A stretch of 64,000 nt of DNA from Ptychodera flava (taxonomy: Eukaryota; Hemichordata; Enteropneusta; Ptychoderidae), in the NCBI RefSeq assembly GCF_041260155.1, contig NC_091933.1, positions 29,273,933 through 29,337,932 on the forward strand. Reading direction: 5' to 3'. The first letter of the stretch is position 1. Every line of letters begins with the position of its first letter. The notes below the pieces were generated by a model. The model saw only the letters and a list, made by a program, of their open reading frames with translations. It had not been told where the DNA came from and ran no database searches. This document shows, piece after piece, positions 60,810 through 64,000 of this stretch. The position numbers and the translations under genes were made by a program.

Positions 60810-63800
60810 TAGTTCAGAATGTCAATTCCGTTGCATTGGCCATATCCGAGTACCCAAACCACAGCATCCTGGGTACCTCTGAGTTTTCATTTTTGGACGT
60901 TACGGGGCTAGGGACCCACTAGATGACAGCAAGAATTTCTGTCACGCTCTGTACGTTTAGTTGTACAGGTTGTCAGAGTGTCCTAGATCGTACTCCATAC
61001 TGACACTGGAAATAACGAGGATAAACTGTATTTACATTGTATGAAAATAGCCACAACTTGATCCATCCAATGCTCCAGTCATGAAAGTAAGATACAGCAG
61101 GACGAGTGGGCATAAAGCTGTACCAATGCTCTTTGTGGCACATTTGTAATACTCAATAGCCTCACAATGACACGATTTTATGACTGAAAATAAACTGAAA
61201 CAAGAGAGTGGTTAATACTTTTTAAAGTTGGTATTTTTTTAATTTATATATGTACAAGGCAATGGTTTCTTGAAATACAAAAATACAGATTTACCGACTG
61301 ACATAATTTTGAAAAGCAATAACAAGGGAATCTTGCCTACATATCTATGCAAATTCTTGTAAGGATGAACATTTAGCATCGGAGAAATATATATTTGAGA
61401 GAAATTCAAATTAAAGCCTGTGGTTTGAAAGAAAAAGTCCTTGTTAAAATTATGAGAACTTTCTACATTTTAAAGCCAATTCACAAAACTGCTTTACTTC
61501 AGATGATTTTGCTGTGTGAGAAATGGTGAATGGATGGAGTTTCATGTGCAGCCAAATCTTTTGAAATCAAATGTTGATAAGCCTGAGTCTAATTTCAGTA
61601 TCAGGGTAACAAAATGACAGAATTTATTCTGCGTACATGAAACTGTTTGTCAGTATTGAGTTTTCTTTTTAACATTACAAGATCTATCTCTATCTTTGGA
61701 AGCCACATTGTGAATTCCATGGTTCAAGTGCTATTTAATTTATGCTAGTTTTTTAAAAGCCCACAATGTAATGTTGTGAACTGACTACTTTGTTTGGCAA
61801 ACTTAGAATTACATGTACACTGGTTTTTGTGAGACATAGTCTATATCGTGATAAATTTAATTCAATTAGAGGTAAACAAACCCCTTTGAAATATTTACAC
61901 AATGCTCAACGACTACTTTTTCATCTGGAAAGACTGAATATATTTTGCGTGTCATCTGATCACTGTTGATCTAGATCCCTACAGTTTGTTCTAAAAACTG
62001 CACACTGACAAGTTTAGCATCTCACAATTTCTGCAAAACTGCATTTTTTTAAAAGAAAAGAAGCTCTGTCAAATGTTCCAAACTGAAATTTATATAAAGC
62101 CTAAGAAGATACATTTCTTAAAAATTCTTTAAAGTTTATACCTTATATTAAGTAGCCTATTTACTGAAAAATTAGCTCATTTTACCAAAGTTCACTAATT
62201 ACATACATGTACATATTCATGAAATATACATTTGTTAGCATAATTTTGCACATAATTAAGTTTTGCACTTCGGCGTTCACAATTTCAGGTTATTTGACAA
62301 CTTTGCAACTAGCTACCTGTATTGACAAATTGACAAAAAATGTGTGAAGTTGCTTGTTTTCTCACGATTCCCATGACCTTTGTGAAACTTGTGAAAACAA
62401 ATTGGTAAAATGAAAGTCAATCCTGAAACTTTGCATTTCAAGACACTCTTTTAAAAGATGTGTTTTTCTCCTCAAGAAACTTTTGGCAAATTTTTCTTAT
62501 CACGAAACTACACACACCTTGTTGTGTTGAGGAACTTTTTATAAATAGTACTAAGTTGATGTCAGGATGGGCGTTTTATGAAATGTAATAAAAACTGATA
62601 AAACATTTTTTAATTTTACACAGGAATCTTTTTTTCGATACATGCAAAGCCCTATGGTATTCAATTTTCACAATGTAGAATTCTCTGATGACAAACTTGT
62701 ATTTCATACAGCCTATGGCCTCCAGAGTATCACTTTTCAAAACCAAAAAATAAATACATTAGTTCTATCACACTTTACAATCTATATATACATTCATCAA
62801 TTAACCAATAGGCACACTGACTTCATATTCTTTTGTACCATCATCGATAGGAAGATCTGCTCATTGCAAAAAATAACTGCTTACTAGACAATTTTTATAG
62901 TTATGATCAATATCTTTTCATTCTTGCACTTCTTAATTCCTCATTTCAATAACATCAAAAACTTTAAAAGCGTCATGATTGTTGCTTTTTTGAATACTTT
63001 ATGACATGTCAGATAGCGGAACAATTCAGATGTGTAGCCTGTCAGTGTGAAACATGAGAGCAAGGAAATCAGCAATCACTGAAAGAACAAAGGACAGAAA
63101 AATTGGACTGAAGAGAAATAATATTGATAGGCTTTGGCAAGAGATTTGTATTTGTAAGACTTACCAACATGAAAAAAGGTGTATTTGTGGCTGGCATCAT
63201 ATCAATGATGCAAAACCTTGACTTAAAAAAAAATAAAAACGTCTGGTACTCGGCTAGAATTTCAGAAATCATATCCTTTACTCCTCTCTTTGAGCAGAAA
63301 CTGTTGACTATATTGGTATTTTCCTTCAAAATGCTCACCTCAAATAAAACTCATCTCAAAACTGTTACAAAATGAAAATAGTAATTGCTTCTTGTTGTTT
63401 TAACTGACTAAAATATAATAGGTAGCAAACACAGAGCTAAGATGTTCATACATTCAGAAACTATGATTATTGCTGACTTCACAAGACTAAATTCTGTTCC
63501 TGAAGACATCAAAAGTTATGTGGTTTACACTGCCTGAATTCCGATCATCTGGTTAGAGGACTTATGGCTGAATTAATCTGTCACACAGACAGCATTGCCT
63601 GCAGACAAAGTGCTGTATGAATATTGAGATGTGTATGGTAATGACAAGATCATTCCAAAAGGGTGATGAAATTTCACTTGATGTTGCTTTGTGAGTATAT
63701 CTGCTTGAAGTCTATGAATATTTGGCTGAGCACTGCAGACAATATTACGCAAGGTATTCTCTACGTATTTTTCCTCATATCAACCCTTTGAGCACAAAAG

Positions 63801-64000
63801 TCAGTTTAAGTCGCCTTCATAAAATATACCCATGTCATTTTTTTTTCAGATTATTGCCAAATTTTGATATAAAACTGTAGCAAATGAAATGTGGTGCCCA
63901 TTTGGTCAGAAATTACAAAAAAACACAGAAAACTTCATAGAAACTAGCAAAATGTTGAATTAAAATTTTGGCGGAAAAATTACAGCACTCAAAGGATAAT
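60810..64000. other. AT-rich sequence, no gene recognised
   Basis: No exon, transposon terminus or RNA gene recognised. Open frames at 62642-62887, 63069-63338 and 63124-63375 are short and without motif. The even AT richness and lack of microsatellites would fit a long 3' UTR of a neighbour beyond the window, but nothing proves this. Confidence 0.4.

Overview
This window is animal nuclear DNA. It holds two multi-exon genes with GT-AG introns, many long microsatellites, several MITE-like inverted-repeat elements and degraded retroelement pieces. The larger gene is a sulfonylurea-receptor-type ABCC transporter that aligns along its whole length with vertebrate SUR proteins (from knowledge of that family). 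The genome style (AT-rich, introns of about 0.5-3 kb, many MITEs) suggests a non-vertebrate deuterostome such as a hemichordate, cephalochordate or echinoderm. I cannot choose among these from sequence alone.

Layout. 1-4.0 kb: intergenic, with a hairpin MITE (about 454-605), (TA)n and (CA)n arrays, and an 0.89 kb element (2470-3356) with matching TTA duplications. 4.17-15.34 kb: a complete 10-exon preprocarboxypeptidase (M14A) gene on the minus strand, 406 codons, with TATA box and signal peptide, its introns filled with microsatellites and MITEs. 15.5-30.5 kb: a gene-poor spacer containing a 185-bp MITE, a striking palindromic foldback element of about 4.7 kb (about 19882-24590) built of tandem subrepeats, an inverted degenerate copy of one SUR exon with its introns (24597-25190), and two more MITE-type elements (25631-26220 and 26240-27889). 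30.57-55.04 kb: a 30-exon SUR-like gene on the plus strand. 55.0-64 kb: 3' UTR and intergenic DNA with small MITEs and nested repeats, no gene recognised.

The carboxypeptidase is a secreted digestive-type zinc exopeptidase with all catalytic residues and a hydrophobic S1' residue, so probably A-type. The SUR-like gene encodes TMD0, L0, TMD1, NBD1, TMD2 and NBD2, and all 29 introns keep canonical splice ends. Its only lesion is one missing base in exon 2 (near 32538-32541). That base would truncate the protein early in TMD1, and adding it back would give 1584 codons, almost the length of human SUR1. The two genes are divergently oriented and have no evident functional link. No Kir6 gene, the usual neighbour of SUR genes in vertebrates, was found in the window.

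The most notable points are the lone SUR frameshift, the foldback element whose edge coincides with the end of an inverted SUR exon-4 duplication, and three copies of a (TA)n-linked repeat carrying a hammerhead-like core.
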